In this document: in pieces, positions 9,393-18,767 of the stretch
Layout: each line of letters begins with the position of its first letter
Numbering within the stretch: position 1 is the first letter of the stretch
Assembly: GCA_012999515.1 (NCBI GenBank)
Contig: JABEEB010000001.1
Location: 744,001-808,000, forward strand
Reading direction: 5' to 3'
Origin: Salifodinibacter halophilus
Lineage (GTDB): Bacteria; Pseudomonadota; Gammaproteobacteria; Nevskiales; Salinisphaeraceae
DNA length: 64,000 nt
Translations under genes and position numbers: made by a program
Notes under the pieces: model-generated
What the model was told of the DNA's origin: nothing
Seen by the model: the letters and a program-made list of their open reading frames with translations, nothing else
Database searches by the model: none

Positions 9393-10157
9393 ATGTGCCG
9401 AATCGCCGCCTATCTTGGTGAGCCGTGTCGACTTGATCGTTTTCTGACCGAGCCAGCACACAGCATCGCGCGCCAAGCATGGGACGCGCGTGAAATGGGC
9501 GATGCCACGGTCAATGCCGATGGCTGGGGCACGGGATGGTTTGACGAGTCTGGCCAGCCAGCGGCCTATCGCAATACGCTTCCGATCTGGTCCGACGCCA
9601 ACGTCGACGCGCTCGGGCGCAGCCTGTACGCCCACACCTGGGTAACCAACGTGCGCAGTGCGACGCCAGGGCTCGGCACCGATTACGCCAACACCCAACC
9701 ATTTATCAGCGACGAGGTATTGTTCGTCCACAATGGTTTCGTCGATCGCTTTGCGCACACACTGCGAGCGCGCGTGAGCGCCGCACTCGAGCCAGCGATG
9801 CTCGCAGAGATCAACGGCAGCACCGACTCCGAATACCTGTTCGCCCTCTTCCGTCAGCAAACCGGCTCGCTTGCCGATCGGCTACGCGCAATGCACGATC
9901 AAGTGGTCGCTTGGATGCCCGAGCTGGGCGACGATGTTCGCGCACTGCTGAATTTCATCGTCACCGACGGCACCCAACTAGCCGCGATCCGCAATGCTGT
10001 GAACGCGCCGGCACCATCGCTTTATCTCAACCGTAATTGGTCCGGCGGCGCCGTAATCGCGTCCGAGGCCTTTGATCAAAGCAGCGGCTGGACACCGATG
10101 CCCCATAACGAAGTCGTGGAGCTCGACCACCCAGTCTCGCCCCGAAACGCGGCCTGA
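9393..10157 (+). CDS. Class II glutamine amidotransferase, EgtC/YafJ-like
   Basis: An N-terminal nucleophile amidohydrolase of 254 residues starting MCRIAAYLG, so the catalytic cysteine becomes residue 1 after Met removal. Other family elements are NADGWGTGWF, HTWVTNVRSATPG (oxyanion/glutamine binding), FVHNGFVD and STDSEYLF. EgtC homologues remove glutamate from gamma-glutamyl-hercynylcysteine sulfoxide in ergothioneine synthesis; YafJ homologues have no fixed role. No egtB or egtD is in the window, so the substrate stays open. The start is fixed by the Cys at position 2 although no good Shine-Dalgarno precedes it. Confidence 0.8.
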   Translation: MCRIAAYLGEPCRLDRFLTEPAHSIARQAWDAREMGDATVNADGWGTGWFDESGQPAAYRNTLPIWSDANVDALGRSLYAHTWVTNVRSATPGLGTDYANTQPFISDEVLFVHNGFVDRFAHTLRARVSAALEPAMLAEINGSTDSEYLFALFRQQTGSLADRLRAMHDQVVAWMPELGDDVRALLNFIVTDGTQLAAIRNAVNAPAPSLYLNRNWSGGAVIASEAFDQSSGWTPMPHNEVVELDHPVSPRNAA

Positions 10158-10179
10158 GTGTGCAGCCGCAGGCGCCTCC

Positions 10180-10214
10180 GGCCCCATGGCACGCGTCGAC
10201 GCGCCGTCATGGCC
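10180..10214 (+). repeat. GC-rich palindrome between egtC-like gene and nadC
   Basis: A perfect 12-bp palindrome CGCGTCGACGCG (10192-10203) is nested between CATGG and CATGG/GGCC arms, giving an extended imperfect hairpin. No T-run follows, so it is not a standard terminator. The rest of the 222-base gap holds no convincing gene. Confidence 0.45.
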
Positions 10215-10379
10215 GGCAACTTATCGCCACAGCCGGGCGCCACCATCCGCACGCTACGCCCGCGGAGCTAGCGCGTTGACCGACCACGACAGCCGGCGCC
10301 CGAGTTTTCATCATTTCTATCCGCCGACGCGCTGGCACGTATTTGCCGGCCTGCGTCTGACCTGTCTAGGAACAGTGCA

Positions 10380-11249
10380 ATGACCGACTCGCATCAGCAA
10401 GCGCTTCCAACCGACCTCGGCGATACAGTCGCCCAAGCACTGGCCGAAGACCTCGGCGAGCATGATCGTAACGCGGCGTTAATCGAAGATCCCGCACAAA
10501 CCAAAGCGCGTATTATCACCCAAGAGGCCGCGATTGTTGCCGGCGCTGCCTGGGTCAACACCGTGTTCACGCAACTTACCGATAACGTCACGATTGACTG
10601 GCATGTGTCCGACGGCGCGCGTGCCACTAGCGACACAATACTGTGCACGCTCACCGGGCCCACGCGAGCATTGTTATCGGGCGAGCGCACGGCGCTGAAT
10701 TTCCTGCAACTCCTTACCGGGGTCGCCAATAACACACGCGACTACGTCGACCGCGTGGCTGGAACAGGCACGGCTATTGTCGATACGCGCAAAACCTTGC
10801 CCGGCCTTCGAAGCGCCCAGAAATACGCGGTCGTCTGTGGCGGCGGGCGTAATCACCGTTTCGGCCAGTTCGATGCATATCTTATAAAGGAGAATCATCT
10901 GGCAGCCATTGGCTCGATCGCCACGGCGGTGGCCCGGGCGCGGGCGAACGCGCCCGACTTGTTTCTCCAGGTCGAAGTCGAGACTATCGAACAACTCGAT
11001 GAAGCCCTGTCAGCCGGCGTCGACGGCGTGCTGCTGGATAACTTCCCGACTCATTTACTGACACGGGCCGTCAACAAAGCCGATGCGCACCGACGCCGTT
11101 TTCGTCAGCAACTGTTGATCGAAGCATCAGGCGATATCGATTTGGCCAACGTGCGCGAAATCGCGGATACAGGCGTCGATCAAGTGTCGCTCGGCGGTTT
11201 AACCAAACACGTGCGCGCCGCCAACCTATCGCTCCAATTCGCCGGCTGA
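10380..11249 (+). CDS. nadC: Nicotinate-nucleotide pyrophosphorylase (quinolinate phosphoribosyltransferase)
   Basis: NadC converts quinolinate and PRPP to nicotinate mononucleotide with CO2 release, the last step of de novo pyridine synthesis before NaMN. The 289 residues include DTRKTLPGLR, KYAVVCGGGRNHR, LIKENHL, EVETIEQLDEAL, GVLLDNF and the C-terminal IEASGDI. AGGAAC lies upstream of the ATG. No nadA or nadB is adjacent, while the salvage genes pncB-pncA are about 25 kb away in the same window. It converges with metC with only 16 bases between the stops. Confidence 0.96.
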   Translation: MTDSHQQALPTDLGDTVAQALAEDLGEHDRNAALIEDPAQTKARIITQEAAIVAGAAWVNTVFTQLTDNVTIDWHVSDGARATSDTILCTLTGPTRALLSGERTALNFLQLLTGVANNTRDYVDRVAGTGTAIVDTRKTLPGLRSAQKYAVVCGGGRNHRFGQFDAYLIKENHLAAIGSIATAVARARANAPDLFLQVEVETIEQLDEALSAGVDGVLLDNFPTHLLTRAVNKADAHRRRFRQQLLIEASGDIDLANVREIADTGVDQVSLGGLTKHVRAANLSLQFAG

Positions 11250-11265
11250 CGGCACGTCACTCAAC

Positions 11266-12447
11266 CTAGGCTCGTTGCATTCGCTCAAATCCGGCGGCGA
11301 GATCGGCAATCAAATCGTCAATATCTTCAAGACCGGCATGCACCCGAAGGGTCGGCCCGCTGTCATCCCAGGCTGTGGCCGTGCGGGTGTCGTTGGGCGT
11401 AACCGGCAAAATCAGGCTTTCGTAACCACCCCAGGAAAAACCCATCCCGAACAACTCGAGATGGTCGACCAAGGCAGTTAACTGATCGCGACTGGTGGGC
11501 GCCAACTGGCATGCGAAAAGACCCGTCGCGCCAGCAAAATCGCGTTGCCAGAGCGCATGCTGTGGGTGATCGGCGCGTGCTGGATGAATGACACGGGTCA
11601 CGCCCGGTTGCTCGGCCAACCAGTCAGCCAACCGAAGACTGTTTTGCCAATGTCCCGGCAGCCGCTGGCCAAGTGTCCGCAGGCCTCGGAGGCCAAGGTA
11701 GATATCGTCGGGGCCGGCGCAGTAGCCATGCAATGCCATCGTGCGTCGCACTGGCATGTAGTGCGCCTCGTCACAGTTGATCACACCGAGCATGGCATCG
11801 GCATGGCCGACGAGGTATTTAGTCGCAGCGTGTATGGAAATATCCACACCGTGGTCCGGGCCGCGGAAATATAGCGGCGTCGCCCAGGTGTTGTCGGCCA
11901 AAACACTGACGCCATGTGCGTGCGCCACGTCGGCCAGCGCCGGTATGTCACTGATTTCTAAGGTCAACGAGCCCGGCGCTTCCAAGAACAACGCACATGT
12001 CTGTTCGGTCATGTGTGCCGCCAGCGCGTCGGGGCCAATGAGCGGATCGAAATACTCGGTCGTTACACCGAGTGGACGCAGGACCGATTCACACAGCTTG
12101 CGCGTCGGGCCATAAACATTATCGGCGACGAGCACATGGGCGCCCGCCTCGACCACGGAGAAAAGCGCGACCGTGATCGCGGCCAACCCAGAGCAGGTCG
12201 CGACCGCACCATAAGCGCCTTCGAGCTCGGCGACCGCGTTCTCGAACTGGAACTGAACCGGGGTGCCGTTACGGCCGTAGTGAATGCCAGCGAACGGATC
12301 GGCGCTGGATGCCTCAAGCTGGTCGAGCGAGTCGAATAACACGGTCGAGGCGTGATACACGGGCGGATTGACCATACCGTGTTGCGATGACGGATCACGG
12401 CCAGCGTGGGCCAGTCGAGTAGCGGTTTTCATAGGTTTTCGAGCCAT
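11266..12447 (-). CDS. metC: Cystathionine beta-lyase
   Basis: A PLP-dependent Cys/Met-metabolism enzyme of 393 residues. It has the GxxYGR-like HYGRNGTP loop, ATCSGLAAI, the LADNTWATP block and the PLP-binding lysine in HAATKYLVGH. The motif pattern (NPPVYHASTV near the start, DNTWATP) is that of MetC, which splits cystathionine to homocysteine, pyruvate and ammonia; a cystathionine gamma-lyase or synthase is less likely. Its ATG overlaps the stop of the upstream yqjG-like gene by one base (TAATG), so they are co-translated. A later in-frame Met (residue 6) is an alternative start. Confidence 0.9.
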   Translation of the reverse strand: MARKPMKTATRLAHAGRDPSSQHGMVNPPVYHASTVLFDSLDQLEASSADPFAGIHYGRNGTPVQFQFENAVAELEGAYGAVATCSGLAAITVALFSVVEAGAHVLVADNVYGPTRKLCESVLRPLGVTTEYFDPLIGPDALAAHMTEQTCALFLEAPGSLTLEISDIPALADVAHAHGVSVLADNTWATPLYFRGPDHGVDISIHAATKYLVGHADAMLGVINCDEAHYMPVRRTMALHGYCAGPDDIYLGLRGLRTLGQRLPGHWQNSLRLADWLAEQPGVTRVIHPARADHPQHALWQRDFAGATGLFACQLAPTSRDQLTALVDHLELFGMGFSWGGYESLILPVTPNDTRTATAWDDSGPTLRVHAGLEDIDDLIADLAAGFERMQRA

Positions 12448-13421
12448 TATTCGTTGGCTGGCAAGTGAGTACGTCCAGGCGCGGCAGTAAGCGCCAACTC
12501 CGGCCCCTTGGGCACGATGCCATTGGCATTGATCGACGGGTGACTGCGATAGTAGTGCGTTTTGATATGGTCAAACGCGACCGTCTCGGCCACACCAGGG
12601 TGCTGATACAGCTCGCGCAGATAACCGGATAAATTGGTGTAATCGGCTATCCGACGGCGATTGCACTTGAAGTGGCTGAAATAGACAGCGTCGAACCGAA
12701 CCAGCGTGGCAAACAACCGCCAGTCGGCTTCGGTCAGCCGACCGCCGACCAGATAACGCTGCGTGGCGAGCCGGTTATCCAACCAATCGAGTGTGCCAAA
12801 GACTTGCTCGAAGGCATCTTCATAGGCCGCCTGCGTGGTAGCGAATCCTGTTTTGTAGACACCGTTATTCACATGCTCGTAGATTGGCGCATTGAGCTCG
12901 TCGATCGCCACACGCAGGTCCACCGGGTAATAATCGCGCTCCGGATGCCCGGCAACGGCATCAAACGCCGCGTTGAACATCCGGACAATATCGGCGGATT
13001 CGTTGGATACAATCGTCTCACGTTCGGTGTCCCACAGCGTGGGTGTCGTCACGCGTCCGGTATAGCCAGGGTCGGCTTTCTGATAGAGCTGGTGCAGAAA
13101 CTCAAACCCATAACCTGGCTCGATGTCCGTCCCCGGCGCATCGACAAAGCACCATCCGCCCTCGCCCATGACCGGATCAACAACAACGACATCGATCGCG
13201 TCGACCAGCCCTTTCAAGCGCCGCATAATCAACGCGCGATGCGCCCACGGACAGGCCAGTGACACGTAAAGCCGGTAACGGCCCGCGGCTACCGGAAACT
13301 CGGCGCCGGCTTCGGCCGAAACCCAACGTCGATACCCTGGCGACTCACGCACGAAGCGACCGCCGCTCGAGGCCGTATCGTAGCCCTGCTCATACCAAAC
13401 GCCGTCAATCAGCAAACCCAT
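12447..13421 (-). CDS. yqjG: Glutathionyl-hydroquinone reductase (Xi-class glutathione transferase)
   Basis: The 324-residue length and the catalytic motif SLACPWAHRALI (Cys57) identify a Xi-class GST, which reduces glutathionyl-hydroquinones using glutathione. The N-terminal thioredoxin fold is followed by the helical GST-C domain with DAFEQVFGTLDWLDNRL and the aromatic-rich LVRFDAVYFSHFKCN. It lies 17 bases after sppA and overlaps metC by one base, so the three genes probably form one transcript. The functional link among them is not obvious. Confidence 0.92.
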   Translation of the reverse strand: MGLLIDGVWYEQGYDTASSGGRFVRESPGYRRWVSAEAGAEFPVAAGRYRLYVSLACPWAHRALIMRRLKGLVDAIDVVVVDPVMGEGGWCFVDAPGTDIEPGYGFEFLHQLYQKADPGYTGRVTTPTLWDTERETIVSNESADIVRMFNAAFDAVAGHPERDYYPVDLRVAIDELNAPIYEHVNNGVYKTGFATTQAAYEDAFEQVFGTLDWLDNRLATQRYLVGGRLTEADWRLFATLVRFDAVYFSHFKCNRRRIADYTNLSGYLRELYQHPGVAETVAFDHIKTHYYRSHPSINANGIVPKGPELALTAAPGRTHLPANE

Positions 13422-13438
13422 ACTGCTTACCCTCGGGG

Positions 13439-15253
13439 TCAGTCGAGGCCGGCCTGGCTCACACGACAGAAACAGCGGGCGTAGCGACCCTTCGGGTCAT
13501 TCAAATGATGTTTTAGCCAACCAGCGGTGCTGCCTTGTTTTGCCTGGATGAGCCAGCCGGGCAATATGTCGGCCTGGATATGCGTCGACAGGAAGTTCTG
13601 GACCGCCATATCCAGAGACGATGGCGGCTGGATTGTACGCACCCGATATTGACCGGATTTCAAATCTGCCAGCTTGGCCAGCGCCTGCGTTGCTTGGACC
13701 GGGCCACCGAGGTGATCGACCAGCCCGATTCTTTTCGCCGCACGGCCCGTCCAAACACGCCCTTGGGCGTTGGTATGCACCTTGGAACGTGACAGATCGC
13801 GCGCCTTGGCGACCTTGGTCACGAACTGTTGGTAAGCATAATCAATATCCGACTGCATGATTTTGCGACCGCGATCGGTCAGTGGGTGGTTCTTCCGCAA
13901 CAAACCGGACAGCGGCGTTGTTCCGACGCCATCGGCCTTAATACCCAGTTCATGCAAGGGCTTGCTGGCAGTCGGTATGAGCCCGAACACGCCGATCGAT
14001 CCCGTGATGGTCGACGGCTCGGCCCATATCTGGTCGGCATTCATGGAAATCCAGTAACCACCCGACGCGGCCTTGCCCCCCATTGATACCACCACGGGCT
14101 TGCCAGCGGCTTGTGTTTTCACAACCTGGCGCCGAATCGACTCACTCGCGTTGATACCACCACCAGGTGAGTTGACACGCAGCAACACAGCCGCCACATC
14201 ATCGTCGGCGCGCGCGGTGTGGAACAAGCGTGTGATGGTGCGGCTGTTCGCGCTATTGGGATTTTTACGACCGCTGGCGATATCGCCGGCAACTACAATC
14301 CGTGTGATTTCGGCGTTTGTCTGCGACGATTGCCGAGCATTCACGGCGGCCAGATAACTGTCGGCGCCAATCGCTTTCAGCTTGTCACCATTACCGCTGT
14401 GCGATGTTGCCAATTGACCGGCGACTTCGGACCACATTTTCAGTTGGTCCACCAGCCCGCTTTGACGCGCGAGTTGGGCGCCATTGCCATCCAATTCGGC
14501 AAATTTATCGGCATAGTTATCAGCATATTGTTTAACAGCAGCCGCATCGTACGGCCGCTTGGCACTGACAAGTTCGCGATAGATCTGCCAGAGAGAGCCA
14601 GTCCAGGCTTTGTTGGCCTCCTTGGCCGCCGGCGACATATCGCTGCGCATCAACGGCTCGGCAAACGATTTGTACTTACCGTGGCGAAAGACATGGATCT
14701 TGATGCCGAGTTTGTCCACGGCCTCGGCAAAATAATTGCGATAAACGGCATAACCCGGCAACGTAACTTGGCCCATCGGATCGAGAACGACCTGGTCAGC
14801 CTGGCTAGCAAGCGCATAGCGTGCCTGGTTGTAGTTATCGGCCCAGGCGATGACTTTTTTGCCGGATTGGCCGAAACGGTTGATGGCCCGCGTGATGTCC
14901 TGAAGCTGGCCTGGTTCGGCACCGTTGAGACGATCGAGCCGTAAATAAAGCTTCTTGATATGGTCGTCGCGACGCGCCTCATCGATCGCTGCGATCAGGT
15001 TTGAAACGACTGTCGCGCCGTCGCCGGCGCTCAGTTTTTGATGCAGCACGGATTTAACACCGCTAGGCGCTTGCTCGACGAGCGACCCAGTCGGCCGCAC
15101 GACTAACGCCGAGTTTGCGCTTACCTGCGGCGCCGGTTGGTGGAACACACCAAAATAGACGACCAGCGGCACGACGATGAAAATCGCCAACAGCGCAAGT
15201 GCAGCAAGACTAGTTAACGTGCGCCAGACAATCACGAGCAGTTTGCCAAACAT
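13439..15253 (-). CDS. sppA: Signal peptide peptidase SppA, 67 kDa type (protease IV)
   Basis: A 604-residue inner-membrane serine protease with two tandem ClpP-like halves that degrades cleaved signal peptides. One N-terminal membrane helix spans about residues 11-33. The catalytic lysine sits in HGKYKSFAEPLM of the first half and the nucleophilic serine in GGKAASGGYWIS of the second half, as expected for the Ser/Lys dyad of the long form. The C-terminus ends in a short basic, cysteine-containing tail (RYARCFCR). It is divergent from trxB and heads the sppA-yqjG-metC transcript. Confidence 0.95.
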   Translation of the reverse strand: MFGKLLVIVWRTLTSLAALALLAIFIVVPLVVYFGVFHQPAPQVSANSALVVRPTGSLVEQAPSGVKSVLHQKLSAGDGATVVSNLIAAIDEARRDDHIKKLYLRLDRLNGAEPGQLQDITRAINRFGQSGKKVIAWADNYNQARYALASQADQVVLDPMGQVTLPGYAVYRNYFAEAVDKLGIKIHVFRHGKYKSFAEPLMRSDMSPAAKEANKAWTGSLWQIYRELVSAKRPYDAAAVKQYADNYADKFAELDGNGAQLARQSGLVDQLKMWSEVAGQLATSHSGNGDKLKAIGADSYLAAVNARQSSQTNAEITRIVVAGDIASGRKNPNSANSRTITRLFHTARADDDVAAVLLRVNSPGGGINASESIRRQVVKTQAAGKPVVVSMGGKAASGGYWISMNADQIWAEPSTITGSIGVFGLIPTASKPLHELGIKADGVGTTPLSGLLRKNHPLTDRGRKIMQSDIDYAYQQFVTKVAKARDLSRSKVHTNAQGRVWTGRAAKRIGLVDHLGGPVQATQALAKLADLKSGQYRVRTIQPPSSLDMAVQNFLSTHIQADILPGWLIQAKQGSTAGWLKHHLNDPKGRYARCFCRVSQAGLD

Positions 15254-15309
15254 GCGGGTAAATCCTTGGATATGCTGAACCGGACGATTTCCTGAAATCG
15301 CCGTGCTAG

Positions 15310-16416
<1,107 letters not shown>

Positions 16417-16438
16417 CGACGTTAAAGATCTCCGACCA

Positions 16439-16472
16439 TAAAAAAGACCCGCCAAAGCGGGTCTTTTTTCAA
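16439..16472. terminator. Bidirectional terminator between trxB and rplS
   Basis: AAAAAAGACCCGC (16441-16453) pairs perfectly with GCGGGTCTTTTTT (16458-16470) around CAAA. The A-run and T-run flank a GC core, so it should terminate trxB on the plus strand and the rpsP-rplS operon on the minus strand. Confidence 0.95.
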
Positions 16473-16486
16473 CTTTCGGTCGGCAG

Positions 16487-16834
16487 CTAGACCTTTTCGC
16501 GAATACGGGCCGCCTTGCCGGTCCGGCCGCGCAGATAGTACAGCTTCGACTGTCGGACATCACCGCGGCGCTGGATCTTGATTTCGGCAATACCAGGCGA
16601 ATACGTCTGAAACACCCGTTCGATGCCCACGCCATGCGACGTCTTTCGAACCGTGAAAGCCGAGTTTATACCTCGGTTCCGTTTGCCGATGACCACACCC
16701 TCGAACGGTTGCAGCCGCTCACGGCTGCCTTCGGTCACCCGAACCTGAACGAGTACGGTATCGCCAGCGGAAAAATCCGGCACGGTCTTGCCACTGATCT
16801 GTTCTGCTTCGATTTCGTCGACGATATTACTCAC
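16487..16834 (-). CDS. rplS: 50S ribosomal protein L19
   Basis: L19 lies at the 30S-50S interface. The 115-residue length is standard and family blocks [30 protein letters not shown] and [13 protein letters not shown] are all present. It is the last gene of the rpsP-rimM-trmD-rplS operon, 108 bases after trmD, and is followed by the bidirectional terminator. Confidence 0.97.
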   Translation of the reverse strand: MSNIVDEIEAEQISGKTVPDFSAGDTVLVQVRVTEGSRERLQPFEGVVIGKRNRGINSAFTVRKTSHGVGIERVFQTYSPGIAEIKIQRRGDVRQSKLYYLRGRTGKAARIREKV

Positions 16835-16942
16835 ACCACACCTTCCGCGTTTATTCGAAATACGCTCGGCAAACTACGCCTAATTAAGCGCGCTATTGTA
16901 ACCGACAATTAGGCGCTGAGTCTCTAGGAAACGATCAATTTA

Positions 16943-17704
16943 TCACGCGTCGCCGCAATCTTTACCGTGATTCGGCGAATACTCATGGATAAATTCGGCT
17001 AATAACCGCTGTTTCTCGGCATCCAGCGCGAGCTGATCCAGTAAATCCGGACGCTTCAACCAGGTCGCACCGAGTGCCTGCTTCAAGCGCCAGCGCGCAA
17101 TGCGCGCGTGATCGCCCGATAGTAGCGCGGACGGCACGTGTTCGGTCGCCGGCCGCGTATAGTACGGCGCATCAAGCCGCCCTTCGGTGAAGGATTCGGC
17201 CGCAGTCGAAGCTGGATCGCCGAGCACACCGGGCGTCAGACGTGCCGCTGCATCGATCATCATCATCGCCGGCAGCTCACCGCCGGACAACACGAAATCA
17301 CCAATCGACACACTGGCGTCGACATAGCGGTCGATAAAGCGTTGGTCGACACCCTGGTAACGCCCACACACCAGCGTCGCAGCCCCGCGTTCGGCAAGCG
17401 AAGCAGCCCAGGCCTGGTTGAAGCGCTCACCATCGGGCGCAAGCAGTATGACGGGCTGTTGCGGTTGGCCGTGCGATTGCTCGACGGCTTCTAGCGTCTG
17501 CGCCAGCGGTTCGACCTGGAGCACCATGCCCGGGCCACCACCGAACGGTCGGTCATCGACCCGGCCGTCGTCGCGGGCGCCATAATCGCGTGGATTCCAG
17601 GTCGCCAGTTCCAGACGTTCCTCGCGCAGCGCCCGACCGACGACGCCGTAATGCTCGAGTTGCTGCACCCATTCCGGGAAAAGCGTGACGACGTCGAAAC
17701 GCAA
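16943..17704 (-). CDS. trmD: tRNA (guanine-N1-)-methyltransferase
   Basis: TrmD methylates G37 in tRNAs using SAM and prevents frameshifting. Trefoil-knot (SPOUT) motifs are clear: RPFGGGPGMVL, VCGRYQGVDQRFID, SIGDFVLSGGELPAM and a C-terminal YTRP segment. No ATG is available near the expected start. TTG 17704 gives a protein beginning with the typical RFDVVTLFPE two bases after the rimM stop; a TTG at 17725 would overlap rimM by 19 bases and add 7 residues. Neither has a good Shine-Dalgarno, so translation is likely coupled to rimM. Confidence 0.94.
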   Translation of the reverse strand: MRFDVVTLFPEWVQQLEHYGVVGRALREERLELATWNPRDYGARDDGRVDDRPFGGGPGMVLQVEPLAQTLEAVEQSHGQPQQPVILLAPDGERFNQAWAASLAERGAATLVCGRYQGVDQRFIDRYVDASVSIGDFVLSGGELPAMMMIDAAARLTPGVLGDPASTAAESFTEGRLDAPYYTRPATEHVPSALLSGDHARIARWRLKQALGATWLKRPDLLDQLALDAEKQRLLAEFIHEYSPNHGKDCGDA

Positions 17705-17706
17705 TG

Positions 17707-18219
17707 TCAGGCGTCGTCGGGCCAATCGACATCAATACGACCCAAGTCAGGATCGACATGGTCGACGGTCTGCCCCGGTGCAAACGGAATCAAGCGCTCG
17801 CGCTCACCTTCGAGAACCAACACATCATGTGCGCCGGTTTCCAACATGTTAACCACGCGACCGAGTTGCACGCGCTGCCGATTGACCACCGCCGAACCGA
17901 TCAGGTCGCACCAGTAATATTGATCTTTTGGCAGCGGCGGCATTTGGCTGCGATCCACCGTGATATCCGCGCCGACCAATCCGGCCGCCGCATCACGACT
18001 ACAAATCGCTTGGCCATCTTCAGCGGTTAGCTGCGCAATCAGCGTCTTACCCTGGCGCCGCGCATCGAGAAGCGCGCGCTCGCCAAGATCATTGCCCAGC
18101 AGCCAGGGCGAGTAGTCAATAAGATTATCAATGGGGTCGGTAAAGGAATAAACCTTGACCCACCCTGAAATTCCGAACAGGCCGGTGATCCGCCCCATTG
18201 CCACGGGCCGATCGACCAC
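17707..18219 (-). CDS. rimM: Ribosome maturation factor RimM
   Basis: RimM assists 30S maturation around the 3' domain of 16S rRNA and binds S19. The 170-residue protein has MGRITGLFGISGWVKVYSFTDP in the N-terminal barrel and the PRC-barrel region YYWCDLIGSAVVN, with VLVLEGERERLIPF near the end. It starts at GTG 18219, 12 bases after the rpsP stop, with AAGG upstream. It is co-transcribed with rpsP and trmD. Confidence 0.95.
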   Translation of the reverse strand: MVDRPVAMGRITGLFGISGWVKVYSFTDPIDNLIDYSPWLLGNDLGERALLDARRQGKTLIAQLTAEDGQAICSRDAAAGLVGADITVDRSQMPPLPKDQYYWCDLIGSAVVNRQRVQLGRVVNMLETGAHDVLVLEGERERLIPFAPGQTVDHVDPDLGRIDVDWPDDA

Positions 18220-18231
18220 CGGCGAAGTACC

Positions 18232-18579
18232 TTATTCGGCTTTATCGCTCGCCGATTCCGGCACCGGCTGCGATTGACTGCCCGCCTTCTCGCTGCTCAC
18301 CGATGGCGAAGCACGTTTTTCGGACTCGCCTTCGCCGTGGCGATGATAGAACTTGACCAGTTCCTCGACGCGCTTGGACATCGACGCGCCACGCGCGACC
18401 CAGTAATCGACTTTTTCAGTGTCGATACGCAGCGGAGTTTCCTGACCAACCGCCACCGGGTTCAAAAAACCCAGCCGATCGACGAAACCACCATCACGCC
18501 CACTTCGCTTCGACGAAACGACGATGCGGTAAAACGGTTTCTTTTTCGCGCCAGCGCGCGCCAATCTAATTCGGACCAT
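18232..18579 (-). CDS. rpsP: 30S ribosomal protein S16 with extended C-terminal tail
   Basis: The S16 core is clear: [50 protein letters not shown]. The start at ATG 18579 matches the family exactly; the frame is open upstream but that part is non-homologous. The protein is 115 residues against about 82 in E. coli. The extra 30 or so residues are a Ser/Glu-rich low-complexity tail ending in DKAE. It leads the rpsP-rimM-trmD-rplS operon; the promoter should lie in 18580-18767. Confidence 0.95.
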   Translation of the reverse strand: MVRIRLARAGAKKKPFYRIVVSSKRSGRDGGFVDRLGFLNPVAVGQETPLRIDTEKVDYWVARGASMSKRVEELVKFYHRHGEGESEKRASPSVSSEKAGSQSQPVPESASDKAE

Positions 18580-18767
18580 AGAATTCGGATGCTTGTCCGG
18601 ACACGGATAATCTGCCCTTAAACCGCATAGTATACCGGTTTTTAACGACGACTCAAACCTCCATAGCCGTCGCCAGGCACGCCCAGACGTTTGCGCCAAT
18701 ACATGGCCCGCTGTCACGCCGGCACATCATTAATCGCAGATGGCACATCCGGACGTTAGACACATGT

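Noticed and set aside
10072-10383. 103-codon plus-strand frame across the egtC-nadC gap
   Set aside because: It overlaps the end of the egtC-like gene out of frame, is Arg/Pro/Ser-rich as GC-rich shadow frames are, and has no homology I recognise.
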